DNA of 64,000 bases from Nymphaea colorata (taxonomy: Eukaryota; Streptophyta; Magnoliopsida; Nymphaeales; Nymphaeaceae). A program made the position numbers and the translations under genes. Shown here one piece after another: positions 1 through 12,612 of the stretch. The notes beneath the pieces were generated by a model. The model did not search any database and was not told where the DNA came from. It saw only the letters and a list, made by a program, of their open reading frames with translations. Location: positions 13,571,149 through 13,635,148 of the forward strand of contig NC_045146.1 in assembly GCF_008831285.2 (NCBI RefSeq). Reading direction: 5' to 3'. Within the stretch, counting starts at the first letter, position 1, and the number at the start of each line of letters is the position of its first letter.

Positions 1-53
1 GAACCATTTTCAAAAAATTTGGGTACGGGGGTATGGCCGTACACACACGCGGC

Positions 54-56
<3 letters not shown>

Positions 57-99
<43 letters not shown>
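57..99. repeat. (AT)n microsatellite
   Basis: Uninterrupted AT dinucleotides, about 21 units, followed by further imperfect AT/TA runs to about 117. This is a length-variable simple repeat with no function that can be read from it. Confidence 0.95.
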
Positions 100-103
<4 letters not shown>

Positions 104-200
104 TATAATATATATATCAAAAATTTTCAAACAGAATAACATATGTACACATATATCAAAAAATTACAAATAAAATAGCATATTCATAAATCATTATCCA

Positions 201-420
201 AATCAACACATTTCAGAAACGAACAACATAAACTAACAACAAAGTTGATTGTAAACAACATAACATACAGATGCTTCAAAGAGGGAACCGACTGCAGGCG
301 ACAAACAAAAGAACCCACTCAAAAAAGAGAGTGAAATCAACACATTTCAGACAAGAACAACATAAAACGAACAACATAATATGCAGATGCTTCAAAGAGG
401 GAACCGACTGTAGGGGACGA
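201..420. repeat. Two diverged direct repeats, about 134 bp apart
   Basis: The block from 201 (start AATCAACACATTTCAG) recurs from 335. The strongest shared segment is GATGCTTCAAAGAGGGAACC followed by GACTG, present in both copies. A third fragment (GCACTGCAGGCGACGAACAG) appears near 472. These look like old tandem or satellite-like copies, or the inside of a mobile element. Confidence 0.7.
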
Positions 421-866
421 ACAGAAAAGATGATTCAGGAAAAATAAAACGAACAAAAAAAAAGGGAAAAGCACTGCAGGCGACGAACAGAACATAGGAT
501 TCAGAAAAATGGCGACGATGGAAGGCTCAGCCAAGAAAAGTGTCGTCTGTCGACCATGCACGACCACTGTGTTTCAGAAACTCGATAGAAATGGAGAAAA
601 CGATGAAAAAAAAGCTAACACCATCGCCGGACGCTGCCTGCCTTCGCCGTTCCCTGTCGTTCGCCATCGCCTGCCGTTCGTCGGGTGAAGATGGAAGTGG
701 AACGGCAGAAATGAAACGAAAAAGGTAGGGTTCGAACAATTTAACGTTAAATTCATCCTTTAAAACCCTTAAAATGGACATATTTGAACTCGGTCAACTT
801 TGACCGTATCCAAAAATGGACGGGTACGGCCTCCGGTGCGTTAACCGTACCGGGTACGGTCAACGC

Positions 867-1086
867 CTCAAATTGGCGTACCGGATACCGTACCCATACC
901 GGTGTCGTACCGGTACCGGATGGCTACTCCTCCTTTGGAGGAGTACCCGTGTTACAAAGACAGCCCTTGCCTAAGTCTCAAATTGGCGTACCGGATACCG
1001 TACCCGTACCGGTGTCGTACCGGTACCGGATGGGTACTCCTCCTTTGGAGGAGTACCCGTGTTACAAAGACAGCCCTCGCCTAAGT
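867..1086. repeat. 110-bp tandem repeat (two copies) rich in TACCGG/GGTACC
   Basis: Copies at 867-976 and 977-1086 both start CTCAAATTGGCGTACCGG and differ at only a few bases. Each contains several overlapping ACCGGTACCGG-type palindromes and a TCCTCC-TTT-GGAGGA hairpin. In copy 2 the hairpin is a perfect 12-bp stem (1032-1043 with 1047-1058). This is unlike the AT-rich surroundings and probably part of a non-autonomous DNA transposon. Confidence 0.85.
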
Positions 1087-1103
1087 CCATGACTTAGGCG
1101 AGG

Positions 1104-1815
1104 AGTTTGGTGTTGGCGCCTAGGCACACCTAGGCTGGACTAGGTGTCAGCACGCCTAGTCCATGCCTTCAAAGTGTTTTCTTGTGTGTTTTCTGTTCAA
1201 AGTATTTGTTGTGTGTTTTCAAAGTGTTTCCTGGGTGTATTATGTATTTGAAAGTGTTCAAAGTATTTTTCTGTGTGTTCTACCAGCATTTATCTATGAG
1301 TTCCATATTTGTTTGTGTTTATATTATAACTTGGTACATCAGTGAAACCTTTTATGATAACTGGTTTCGTCTTCTAACTCTCCATACTTTGAATGCAATC
1401 CTATCAATTTTGGTAACTGATTTCTTCTTTTATCTCTCCATACGTTGAATGCAATCCTATCTCTATTGTTAAATGTTATGAGAAACTAAACTCCATAAAC
1501 AGAAAATTGTTGAAAGCCTGGCATTTGATCAGAACCGACTATAGCCTGGCATTTCACTATTTGTCAAATACAACTTGAAAAACCTATTTCTCAATGCATT
1601 TGACCAGACCCAACTATAGCCTGACATTCACTATTTGTCAATGCATTACACATTTTATTTTGCTGTTTGATAAGTTGATTTTGACTAATCCTAACTTAAC
1701 ACATAAAACATAAAGCTAACATTTTAGAATTAAAAATAACTAAGCAAAATTGCAACGACTTTTGAACACCTTTTTCAGGCTAGCCCGTGCCTAGTTAGTG
1801 CCTAGCCGCCTTGAC
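1104..1815. mobile_element. Possible non-autonomous element with CCTAGG-rich inverted ends
   Basis: The left end (about 1104-1162) carries GGCGCCTAGGCACACCTAGG. The right end (about 1778-1815) read in reverse carries GGCGGCTAGGCACTAACTAG, so the two ends are imperfect inverted repeats around an AT-rich core. A related fragment is at about 11060-11160. No transposase ORF was seen. The boundaries and target-site duplication are not defined, so the class is uncertain. Confidence 0.4.
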
Positions 1816-2942
1816 AACTAAGATTATGATTCATTGCAAAAATTGTGTTCAGTGTGCTGATACTATTGGAGTGAGTAGCAAAACTGTTTTTAATTTTGAG
1901 GCAGAGAGCATCAGACCTTAATTCTATTCACCTGTAACAACCTGACAAAGAACTAGCCCAACCATTCAATTTATCAGGACCTGACCTTAGCGTGCCACAG
2001 TCTGTCATTCAGAAGGGCTAGAAAATAGGTAACAAGGTAATAATAAAGCTCATATACATATATGAACATGGATCTCTATTAAGTCCTCAGATATGAGATT
2101 GTTTACAATTTTTGGAGCCATAATGAGATTTGCGAAAGTTCTAGGCATATGAGGCTTTGGCTTTAAGAGAAGAGAAGATACTAAGGCTCAAAGATGAGCT
2201 CAAAAAGGAGCCCGAGACAAACTTATACAGTTCCAGGTCATGCAAATGCTTGATATTCCAGAGAAAGTATTTGACACTTAAAAAGTAAAGTTTATAAGGA
2301 ATAATGCTTGACAAAGCACAATTTCATGAAGGGTGAGAACTAGCCATTGGACTAGTCCAAAGACTCCAAACATTCCTTGGTTAAGTTCTAATAACCAAGA
2401 CACCATTTAAGGTAGTAATCAGCCTCAGGTACACATAGACGTTGCCCAAGCTATTCCCCACCAATATCCAGCAAGGAAAAGAGGAAAAAAGCAAAAATAA
2501 AATGCTCAGGAAAGGTGCCTGTACAAACTTGCTCAATGAATAAGCAATGCGTAGCAGTGCACAAACAAGCATTCGTCACCTTAATGCTCAATATTGCAGA
2601 AAAGGGCACTCAAATAGCAGATCCTACTGATTAGTAATGCTTGTGAAAGCATGATTCCACAGAGTGGTGGATTTATACAAGAAAGGTGACAACTGGCCAT
2701 CGGGCCAGTGCCAACCTCTCACTTGCACATGTTTTGTGATTGAAATGCCTTTATAGCAAGGGGAAAAGTACAGAAGAAGTTTGAAAGAATATACTGAACA
2801 CAAACACACAAGAAAGATTATGCTTTTAAGATGATTTTTTTGACTGCTACATAAAGTGCTGGTCACTTATTCCTTGAATTCTTACCTTCCCATGCACTCT
2901 GTAAGTTTTCTGTTTTCTAGTCATTGGCTTTTTGTTCTTCAG

Positions 2943-5900
2943 GGTCATCTATCTCAACAATCAGCAGGAATATCAGAAAGCAGCATGTTTGGTAGATTCA
3001 GATCGTCTCGCCCAAGGGCATCTTCAATGGATGAGAACCTTGGCTGCCATACGGTGGATCTCCATACCTCCACCATAAAAATGGACGCAGAACAGTCAGA
3101 TTTGCGTTTTTGCTTCAGAATAATTTCTCCTGTGAAAACATATACTTTGCAGGTACACAATTGAGCTTTTCTTTCTTTAGAAGAAAGAAAGAAACTCTTC
3201 TTTCATCTCTTTAAATATTCTTAGCCATTAAGTGTTTGACTTCAAATGGAAACGGTCCCGAACAAAATGTAAAGTATGGACTGATGTCCAAATGGATGTC
3301 GAGTTCTGCAGGCAGAAAATGGAGCAGATCAAATGGATTGGGTCGATAAGATCACTGGAGTTATAGCATCACTTCTGAATGCTCCATTACCTCTGGAGGT
3401 TGTCTGCGATATGACTTTTTTCATCTTTATTTGATTTAGTTTCTGCAACATGAGCCTCTACACATTGATTTTCAACATGAACTTCTAGACATTATTCCTT
3501 TTGTGCACATAGCTGCATCCTAACAGAACATTACATGGATTACTAGCAGCATGATCCTGGAAAGCTGGATATGATGCATAACAGCTTTGATGATGCATGT
3601 GGTTCCAATTCTGCAAGGTTAGACAGTCGTGCAGGCTCAGAGGATGGGGTGGTCACACTTCAGGATCGCAATGGTGTTGCCAGGGTTCTTAGAAAAGTTC
3701 CTGGAAATGATGTCTGTGCAGAATGTGATGCCCCAGAACCTGATTGGGCATCACTGAATCTTGGGATTCTTCTTTGCATTGAGTGCTCTGGTGTTCACCG
3801 GAATCTTGGGGTTCATATTTCAAAGGTGTGATTCATTTTCTAATTCTTTGCTTAGCATTTCTTTGCAGTTGTAACCTGCACATTTGTTTTTAAGTTCTCT
3901 CTTTCTGTCTCTTTCTCACACACTCACACACGCATGTATTAGGGCACATATTTTCTAAAACCTTGAAAGTTTTTCAAGTGTCAGTAGCAGGACGTTCTGT
4001 CAATGGGGGAAGCTTTTCGGTGACAATACCTGGAGATATCAGAAGTGAGAATGCTGACATGGGTAACGAGAACTGTGAAAGACACAATTGCCTGCCAGTG
4101 CCAGGGTTTCTGTCTTCAGTCAATCACGAAAAATTGTACATACAATGTAATTGGGATTTTATAGTCCAAGTTGTTTTCAACCAATCGCATGTGTCCTCAG
4201 AAAACTCTAATCAAACCTTTGGCTATCAATTTGGACCAAAAAACTATGCTTCTCCGAGGCTACAAAATTTGATGCATTTTTCAGCCATTATTTTTCAAAC
4301 ACCAAAAAGAAAGTTTGGTACATATTGGATTCCAGTAATTTATAGGTGGAACTCCACGAAAAAAACTGCATGTCATCTCTGTGGAATTGGATGGCAAAAG
4401 AATGAATGGGTAAGTCATACGTATGATACAGATGAGCAACAGTACATTTAGTGCTTGTGAAAATGTCAATAAATGCTGGATGGTTTTAATGCATAAAATA
4501 AGGCATAAAGTAAGAAATATTTTTCTGGGAATGCAGTTATATTTTTTGGCAATAATTTTCAAATAAAGATTGTGATAGTTTTGAAGTGCTGTTTCTTCTT
4601 TTCAAATATCCTTGTTAACATGAAATGTTGATTTTTCTTTAAAAAAAAAACTGCTTAAGTTTCTTGAAGTAACAAAAACATGCTCAAGTTTCAAAAAATG
4701 TTAAAAATGGCAGCCACGTCAATGAATATTTTTAGAACTTAAGTGTGGCTTTATTTTTTACCAAAACTTAACTTCCTTTCTGATAATATTATTGAAACAG
4801 CTTCTGTTACAAAAATACTATTAAGAGTACATCTAATCTTGGTGTTTTCTTGTAACATAATGATCGCCACCCACATCTGAACTTCAGTAAGAACTCGTTT
4901 GGTTTTTGTTGAAATTCTGCCATTAGTACATCTAGCGCTAAACTTTATTACAATTATTGCACATCAATCTCTTCTCAAATTGTCAGCTTTTGTACTAATG
5001 GAACTGCAACATAGCATGACAAACTGATTAAGATTTTTTCTTCCAATTCTTCATGAATATGAACCTATCCTTTGACTCAAATGAAAATACTCAATTTGTG
5101 CTTATGGTTCATCCAGAAACATCAGATATTTAACATATTATTATTACATCATCAGTTTTGTTTAATGCAGATTTATCCTAACATAAGCTGTAGTTTGTAT
5201 TTTTTTTTTTTTTCGAAGTGATTATAATGCATGGTGTATTCTATGGCTTGTCCACTTTTCATCGTAAGTTTCTTATTTGTACATCCCCTGGCATATCACA
5301 TTATCAGTCCATCTCCACTGCAGGTCAGATCCTTGACATTGGATGTCAAAGTTTGGGAACCTGTTGTCATTGATTTGTTCCATCATTTGGGTAACAGATT
5401 TTGTAACTCTGTGTGGGAGGAGCTCCTTCTAATTAACGAAGAGAGGTATGTCATACCAAGTCAACATAACATGTCATCCGTGGATGAGTTTTGGCTAAAT
5501 TCAGACGTTGACAGCTGCAACCTTTCACATGAATGATCTCATGCTATGCAACAAATAATCTTTTAATCGACTGACTTGCAGGAAACATGATTCAGATATA
5601 AATCTCGCATTTGTTAGCAAACCTGTTCCAAAGGATCCTCTACCCCAAAAGGAAAAATATATCCAATCTAAGGTATGTCTCTTTAGTTCTACTTTTTCAG
5701 GCATTGGCAGTTTGAGCATCACAAGGATGAAAAATAATCCTTTTTTTTTTCGCGTACATCCCAATCCAACATACGACAACCCCAAAAGTAAAAAAACCTA
5801 GAAAATTGCTCGATTTTTGGATCATGAAAAAACTTTCTCTCTCTATATATATGTAATTCATTTATTATTGGGTCTCATATTGCCACTTGAAACTCATGCC

Positions 5901-8527
5901 TGCAATGTTTTTGAAAAAAATTGACGTGATCGATGTGATTTCATGTGCAACACCTAAATGCCAGTTCGCGAGAACTTTTCAAATCTTAACTTTTAAATCT
6001 GCTGTCCCATATGACATAAAAGTAGACATTGTTACGAGGTGTGACATAGAAATGAAGGGCACAAAATGTGATTTCATAACTGATGTTCGAAGGTAGAAAT
6101 TTGATGCTGTTGATCCATATCTAAATATTAATTTGGATTAAATGGGTTGAATCATGTCAGAATAACTTGGATTACTTAAGCCTGAAGTGTCTAGTTTAGC
6201 ATGGATATGCTGGGCATATTCATTGACTGTAAACCCATGAAAGTATTTTCTATGCAATAAGAAACATGATTAAGAATGATTTTTGGTCTTGCCACATATT
6301 GCTAGTTTCAGTAAAACAAACACTTGTAGGTTTGTGTGTGTGTGTTTTTTTTTAAATTAATAGTTTAGAATCTGGATGGTTGCTGATTACTTCCCTGCAC
6401 ATGCATACAGGCTAATTTCATCTGGTTGCTCAATGACGTGTAGGTCTAGTGGCTGTCTGGCCATTTTATCAAATTCCAGTTCACAAATCCAACCAAACAG
6501 ATTTGGTCGACTTACCCAAAATTATAAATCTGAAGAAAATTTTAACTCTGAAGAACGTTCCACCAAAATCCAACTTATAGATCAGACTTTGCAAGGAACA
6601 AAAAGTCAATGGTTTTAGATTTATCAGCCACAAAATCCAATCCACAGAATGCATTTTGGTCATTTCACCTTCGTGATGGTTCATTTGCTAATAGTCTACT
6701 TTTTGACAAAAAAATATGATCTTTTTTTGAGGATAAAATACTGGAAAAATTGTTGGACTATTGATTTAAGAGCATTACAAAAACCTAACAGAACAAACCA
6801 CATCCATATAATCACTTGTGCCAAAAAAGAGGGCAATGCCATATCAGTTGTCATATTTTTTGTAGCCAGTCGACTATAGAAAAATAAGTGAAAAGTGAAA
6901 ATTGATAAAAATGGACTGATAAGTACAGTCTCAAGATGGGTGCAACCAGTTCCATTTTGAGAATGTACCGGTCAGTTCTCTAACTTTTAACATTTTTCTG
7001 TTATTTTTATATAGTCTACCTTACGGATGTGATCTTCACATCCAAAGCATTACAAGTCTAAAGAAGTGTTGCTTTTTGAATGTCCAAGTAAGATTTAAAA
7101 AATCAATAAATCAATGGTTTGACATGTTTTTGCTTCTAAAGCTCATCTTACATGTCTAAAAACTGATTTTTATGTCGATCTTTATGTTTCTAAACAGGTA
7201 CATCACATCTCTATGTTGTTTGTAGAAAAAAATTAAAAATCTAGGATCTGGTCTGACCAGTCTCAAAATGAGACTGGTTTAACGCATTTAACTAGATGAG
7301 ATGAGACATGTGTTCAGTTATATGTTTGTTAAATTCATTGCATGATTTTCGGTACCATAGTGTTTGGGATTATTTTATCGATCGAGTTGGTTATCAAATG
7401 ATTTTGGCATTTTTGCATCTTCTGTGTGATATCATTTTCTTTAAAACATTGATCTTTTGCAGTATTCAGAGAAAATTCTGATGAAAAAGTCAGATAACTT
7501 GGAAATGAGTGCACGTGCCCTACTTATCTGGAATGCTGTTGAAACAAATGATATACAAGCCCTATACCGCCTGCTGGTTGCTTCAGAAGCAAGTAGCAAG
7601 ACTATCTATGACCTAGCCTTTGCAAATGAGCTGTGTCACCCTGTAGAAATGTCTGACTTGGATGGGCACAGTGATGAGAAGAAAAAAAAGTATGATCCAG
7701 CTTTTTGTCCAAACCTTAGGGCATCTGGGAACTGCTGGCACGGTTGCTCCTTGATGCATTTAGCTTGTTATGGGGGTGAACTTGCCACTGCAGAACTGTT
7801 GTTACAGTTTGGTGCAGATATAAATGCTCGTGATTTTCATGGGAGAACTCCTCTTCACCATTGCGTTTCTATGAGAAACAATCAGTTTGCAAAGTATCTA
7901 ATGCGAAGGTGGGTATATGCTTGACTATCCTTATTGATGGTTCAGTTTTTGTCTTTCCTTTTTTGTTTGCTTAAGCAAGTACTATGGATGTTTAATATAT
8001 GAAGATTATGTTCCATTAACTTCTGAAGTTCTGGGCAAATTTCCTGCCAGCAGCACAAAGGTGCTTTTCTTTTTTAATGGGAAAAACACTTTTAAACTGA
8101 GAAAATGTGCTTCATACTTGAAGATGCCTAGTTATTGCTATTTTTGGCTTGTGAAGAGTATTTCAAGACTCACTACCAAATAACAGCTGCTGGCATAATG
8201 TGGCGACCTTAGCTGAAATTCTTCTTGTGCTATAGGACTTCCAATGCAGCTCTCCAGACCCTAGAATTTGCTTGTTCCCCATTTCTCGAGTTCCCCATTT
8301 CTCGAGTGTCAGGCGAACAGTAGACCAACTATGGGACCTTTTTGTGGACAGATATTGATTATGACGTAGTAGACTCATATTGATTCAAACATTTTCTTTT
8401 TCTTTTATTATACAGAGGGGCGCGCCCATCAATTAAGGATGCTGGGGGCCAATCTGCGCTAGAAAGAACCATGGAGCTTGGAGCAATTACCGATGAAGAG
8501 CTTCTAATTCTTCTCACAAATGAGTGA
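2943..8527 (+). CDS. AGD: ACAP-type ArfGAP (PH-ArfGAP-ankyrin), 3' part of gene
   Basis: This is a GTPase-activating protein for ARF small GTPases acting in vesicle traffic. Seven exons join in phase: 2943-3152, 3312-3398, 3550-3825, 5324-5445, 5582-5672, 7463-7908 and 8416-8527 (stop TGA), giving 447 aa. Order of domains: the C-terminal half of a PH domain ([18 protein letters not shown], then [17 protein letters not shown]), a C4 zinc finger CAEC-x16-CIEC with the arginine-finger stretch [12 protein letters not shown] in exon 3, [13 protein letters not shown] in exon 4, and ankyrin repeats ([27 protein letters not shown]) in exons 6-7. The tail [15 protein letters not shown] recalls the Arabidopsis AGD2/AGD4 branch more than AGD3. 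The BAR domain and PH start are missing, so the gene either begins outside the window or has lost them. All introns are GT-AG. Confidence 0.93.
7256..7278. repeat. Perfect 10-bp inverted repeat, 3-nt loop
   Basis: ACCAGTCTCA, spacer AAA, TGAGACTGGT, in the intron between ArfGAP exons 5 and 6. A related phrase (CAGTCTCAAGATGG and AACCAGTTCCATTTTGAGA) lies upstream near 6927-6962. The segment 6927-7278 may therefore be a small decayed inverted-repeat element. Confidence 0.6.
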
Positions 8528-11059
8528 AATATTGTTCGAGTTCACATTCAGAATATTTATTGTAAGTAAATGTTTCAATTTCATGCCTTTTTTTTTAAGA
8601 AAAATACAGAGTCCTACTCGACGATTGAAATTTAATGATGTTCGGTGCAGCAATGTACAACCCGCCCTACAAACTGAGCCGGTTTACTTTTGTGAAATAT
8701 GCCAATCAGCGAATAGAATTCCTAATTTCTATAGCATATACAAATGCAGCATGTCTCTCGGCCCAAACGAGGGAGCCGAATTCCCTACCGTCTTTCTATC
8801 TCCCTAGGGTTTAGGTTTGCTTTTGGTATCTCTAGTAAGACACCTTTGTTATGCTTCAACTTGCATATTGACTGCCTACCAGCCTCCGCTTCATAGTTGT
8901 GTTGGTGTATGTTTGTATACATAAATTTTTTTTTTTTTCAAAATTCTCTAGTGCATGATAACTTGGAGGAAGGTCTCAGAAAAACAGCATCCTAGAAACT
9001 AAGAAGAAGAAGACTGAAAGTATATTTTTCTACAACAATTTTCTAGTAACAACATGAACGAACAATTGGGGGAAAACGTAGGTGGTGTCTATTCTTGTCA
9101 CTGCTCCCGCAGTTGCGCATTCGATCATGAGGGCATAGTGATACGATTGTCCGCATTTTAGTAAGATGTTTCTATAGTGAAATGTTGTCATGCTCACCAT
9201 AAACTGCTAGAGTTCCTACTCTTTATAGACGTTTTCCATTTGCTTGCTGCAGCATACTGCTTCCTCGAATATCATAATCTATCTAATGCAATGTTTTTTT
9301 TTTTTTTGTCCCCCAAAAGTCATTCCTCCACTGTCGGTGTCCTTTTCATAAGGGTAGAAATTGAACTGAGCAGATTGAGAAATTCCTCATTTTGCCTTTC
9401 AGAAGGGAAATCTCCACGCTGCTTTTGATCTGCTACTGTGGATTCAAGCGGCTTATTACATAAGAAAATAATTCTTCTCCATCAGCTCTTTCCCTCACCA
9501 GCCATCCACAAAATTCTTCCATTAGGTAAGCCTAACACATGCTACCTCTACGTTTCTAAATATTGTAATAGCACCTAAGTTGCCTGTTTCACATTAACAC
9601 CTTGTTGAGAAAGGAGATTATGTAGGCCACACAAATGGTCTTTGCCACCCTGGTGATTAATGGTACAAATGAATGGTTGTGGTGAAGTCTCACTTTCAAG
9701 TAAAATTTTTTAAGTGGAGTCAAGGAGAGAGCCGTATGGTTATAGGTATAAAAGCAAGGTCACATTCTCAAGGTCTGGAGTACAGGGAGCCTGATCATAA
9801 TCAGGAGCTATGAAAAGACTCTGTATTCGCCAATAATAGTTTTGGATCCTACCAATAATGGTTAGTTGTCTGAATTCAGCAAAGAACCGTGTAAGGAATA
9901 ATCTGTGATGTACATTTTAAGAGCAAACATGAAATAGTGCTCTGGAAGATGAAATGGAGAATAGAAAATTTGATGATTCTAGAAACTTATTCGTACATGC
10001 TAACAACCTAAAAGAAATTTGAAAAGGTTGTTTTTGGTATGCCCTTTTATTATTTTAGTCCAATTTAGTCACGCTTCCAATCTTTGCAAAAAGTTTCCAA
10101 GAGAGCCATTTGGAACATTCTTCACTACTGATAGAACCATCGGCAACCACTTGACCACCATCTCCAAATCCAGAGCATACCTGAAGTCATATACTCTCTG
10201 AAGAAGTCTCCATCATAATGAGCACATGCGAACCACTTGACCACCATGTTAACGCTTACCGGATGTTGAACAAATAAGAGCAGTGCTGTTTGAATCCTGA
10301 TCAATGAACTGCGTTGAAATGCAAACCTGAAACTCGCCAACTTGTAAACAGAGACGAAGCTAGTTAAAACTTAAGATGAGCTGAAGAAATTAATGAACTC
10401 ACAGAGCCTAGGGCACATAGAGAAGACACCGAAATTTAGAATAGTATAAGGAGGCTAACTGCAGCTTATGTCTCCATACTTCGCAGTAAACAATTTTGTC
10501 CCAGCTTTCTCATACCTTCTTCGGAAGGTCACAAAAATTTCTATTCAATATGGAAAATCAACATAGCTTATATGTTGCGAAGAAGAAACAGCAGGGCGAG
10601 ATAACAAATATCAGCTCAAGAGAAAAGGAAGAACGGACATGAGAAACAAACCTAATGATAAAAGAACATCTTTGATTCTGAATAAAAATTCAGATTTCAC
10701 AGCTCGTAGAGTTTATATGGATCCTCACACTAATCCATAACGTGATAAATTAGGAGAAAGCAAATCCAAGTTTTGCGGTGAACGTGTAAAATAACTCCGT
10801 TCTGTGAGATTGTAAAACCATACGTTGAAAAATGGTGCAAGTAGATAACAACTAAAATTCAAGAAAGCTGTTCGAAATTCATTCAATAGATGCATCCAAG
10901 AGAACGAAGAAAAGAAGTACAGAAAGATTTGCAATTATTTGTCACGAAAGCTCCAAAAGAAGGGATTCTGCGAGGGCTGCATGAAAACAGACTATCAGAA
11001 ATAACACCAACTACAAAACATGGCCTTTTGAGAAAACCCACTTTCCTCGGTCGACTTGG

Positions 11060-11165
11060 TTGATAGTGGGCCTGACTGACTAATACCTATGGACTAGTTG
11101 GTTGGCCAGCGCTTAGGTCAGCTAGGTGCCTAGTGGGACTGTCTGGTCCCTAGGTTAACAACTAA
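11060..11165. repeat. CCTAGG/CTAGGTG-rich fragment related to 1104-1815 element
   Basis: The fragment contains GACTAGTTGG, CAGCTAGGTGCCTAGTGGG and TCCCTAGGTTAACAACTAAG. The closing TTAACAACTAAG resembles the end of the earlier element (TTGACAACTAAG near 1811-1822). It is probably a solo end or decayed copy of the same family. Confidence 0.4.
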
Positions 11166-11851
11166 GCTCCTAATCGAGGGTAAAACCAAATGAACGTGAT
11201 TAGACAGGAAGAAAATTTTGTGTGGCATTTTTTCAGTATGTCATATGAAACCTGTCTTTATTATACGACACACTTCTTTTTCAGATTTTCTTGAAATTGT
11301 TTGGTCCTATAAAGAAAACTGCACATGCATCTGAGAGCTATAAATGAAAATGGATAATGAACACTTCAATTTTAATAGGGTTATGTATGATAAACTTAAA
11401 CTCTTTTCTATGCTAATTGACTGTATAGCCTGCGTGATAAAATTAGAATATAAGCAAGAACATAGGCATTAGCACTAGTTTTGGTTTGGGCAGGAAGATC
11501 TTTTGATACCATTTCCATTCAATAAGCTCTAAATAATAGGTGGGTGCCATACTTGTGTTGAGGATTATCTCTCACATATAGGCATGCCACTGCCATTTTT
11601 CAATCCTAAGTCCTGGTTTCTGGCTTTCAATTTTGAGAGCGATTATTGTTGCCCCGATGTTATTCTATGACCAAAGTACTGTGCAAAGGTCTTGATAAAG
11701 CAACCGTGTGATGTATATATTTTTGTATGTCTGGCAATACAAATGTAACGTCCCTAGTTTTTCTTGTGGTGAATATGTTGTTGATCAACCTTAGTTTGTA
11801 TGGTTTTTCAGGTATTTAAAAGTCGAGTTACAGTATTTCCATAATATCATA

Positions 11852-11930
11852 AGAGAATGATTTGTTTATCAAAATTATTGGGTCTATGGCGTGGTTCTTA
11901 GTTTACTAAATGGAGGCAGGTGTATTTACA
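11852..11930. repeat. 79-bp direct repeat, copy 1
   Basis: Nearly identical (2 mismatches by eye) to 12534-12612. It begins AGAGAATGATTTG and contains GGGTCTATGGCGTGGTTC. The 603-bp interval between copies has no recognisable coding capacity. Confidence 0.9.
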
Positions 11931-12533
11931 TAGTTGGATTGAGAGAACAATTCTTGCAAGGATAGTGTGGTCTTACTGAGTGGCAAAGATGATCTCTTTG
12001 AAAAATCTATCTGAAATTTACATACGAGTATAGAAAACACATGCCTAGGTACAAGTGTTATACTGTTTTATTTGTGAAGTATAGACTAAAAATTTATGTT
12101 TATGCCTAGCAACTGTTTTTAAGCTTCCATATTTTAAGAAAGGCTCTCTGAATCTCCACCTTATGCCCTTGAAGTTTGAAGTTCAACAGCACTCTATTGG
12201 TTATTTCTAGTAACTTTTATCTAAACTTGGTGTTGCTGCTGTGTGCTTCCAGTACTTCTTCCTTTTTGATGGGACAGTATTAATATCATGAAGGTCGTCC
12301 ACCAAGGCAAATCTGGTTTATTAGCCATGTTTTATTTTTAATGTGTCTTGAATCGTTATATGGTTTGTCATCTATTTTTAGACTAAACAAGGCTATTACA
12401 TTGATATTGTTATTGCTGCTTTTCATGTAACCCTGGAACAACAGAGATGAATATAATTAAATCCGAAGCCCTTTACTCTAACCAAACCTGTAAAACCATA
12501 TTTTACAGGTTGCTGTTTATCAAAATTACATAA

Positions 12534-12612
12534 AGAGAATGATTTGTTTATCAAAATTATTGGGTCTATGGCGTGGTTCTTAGTTTACTAAAGGGAGGCA
12601 GGTGTATTCACA
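12534..12612. repeat. 79-bp direct repeat, copy 2
   Basis: Second copy of 11852-11930. Differences are T to G near the AAATGG/AAAGGG position and T to C near the end. The flanks do not show matching 5-bp target duplications, so a terminal-repeat retroelement is not demonstrated. Confidence 0.9.

Larger units (their letters stand above)
1..2942. other. Repeat-rich spacer or long intron upstream of the ArfGAP exons
   Basis: No coding exon could be supported here. The missing BAR domain and first half of the PH domain of the downstream ArfGAP gene should lie on this side, but I could not find them on the + strand. The stretch may therefore be a long intron or a repeat insertion within one. It holds an (AT)n tract, two diverged direct repeats at about 201-305 and 335-420, a 110-bp tandem repeat and a CCTAGG-rich element (listed separately). 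From about 1830 to 2940 it is AT-rich and featureless. Confidence 0.6.

Noticed and set aside
3963-4451. 162-codon + strand ORF in the intron between ArfGAP exons 3 and 4
   Set aside because: It lies inside a well-defined intron, has no recognisable domain, is AT-rich like the rest of the intron and shows no splice sites linking it in phase.
11852-12612. TRIM-type LTR retrotransposon
   Set aside because: Although the repeats can be read TG...CA, no target duplication, primer-binding site or polypurine tract was seen, so they are reported only as direct repeats.
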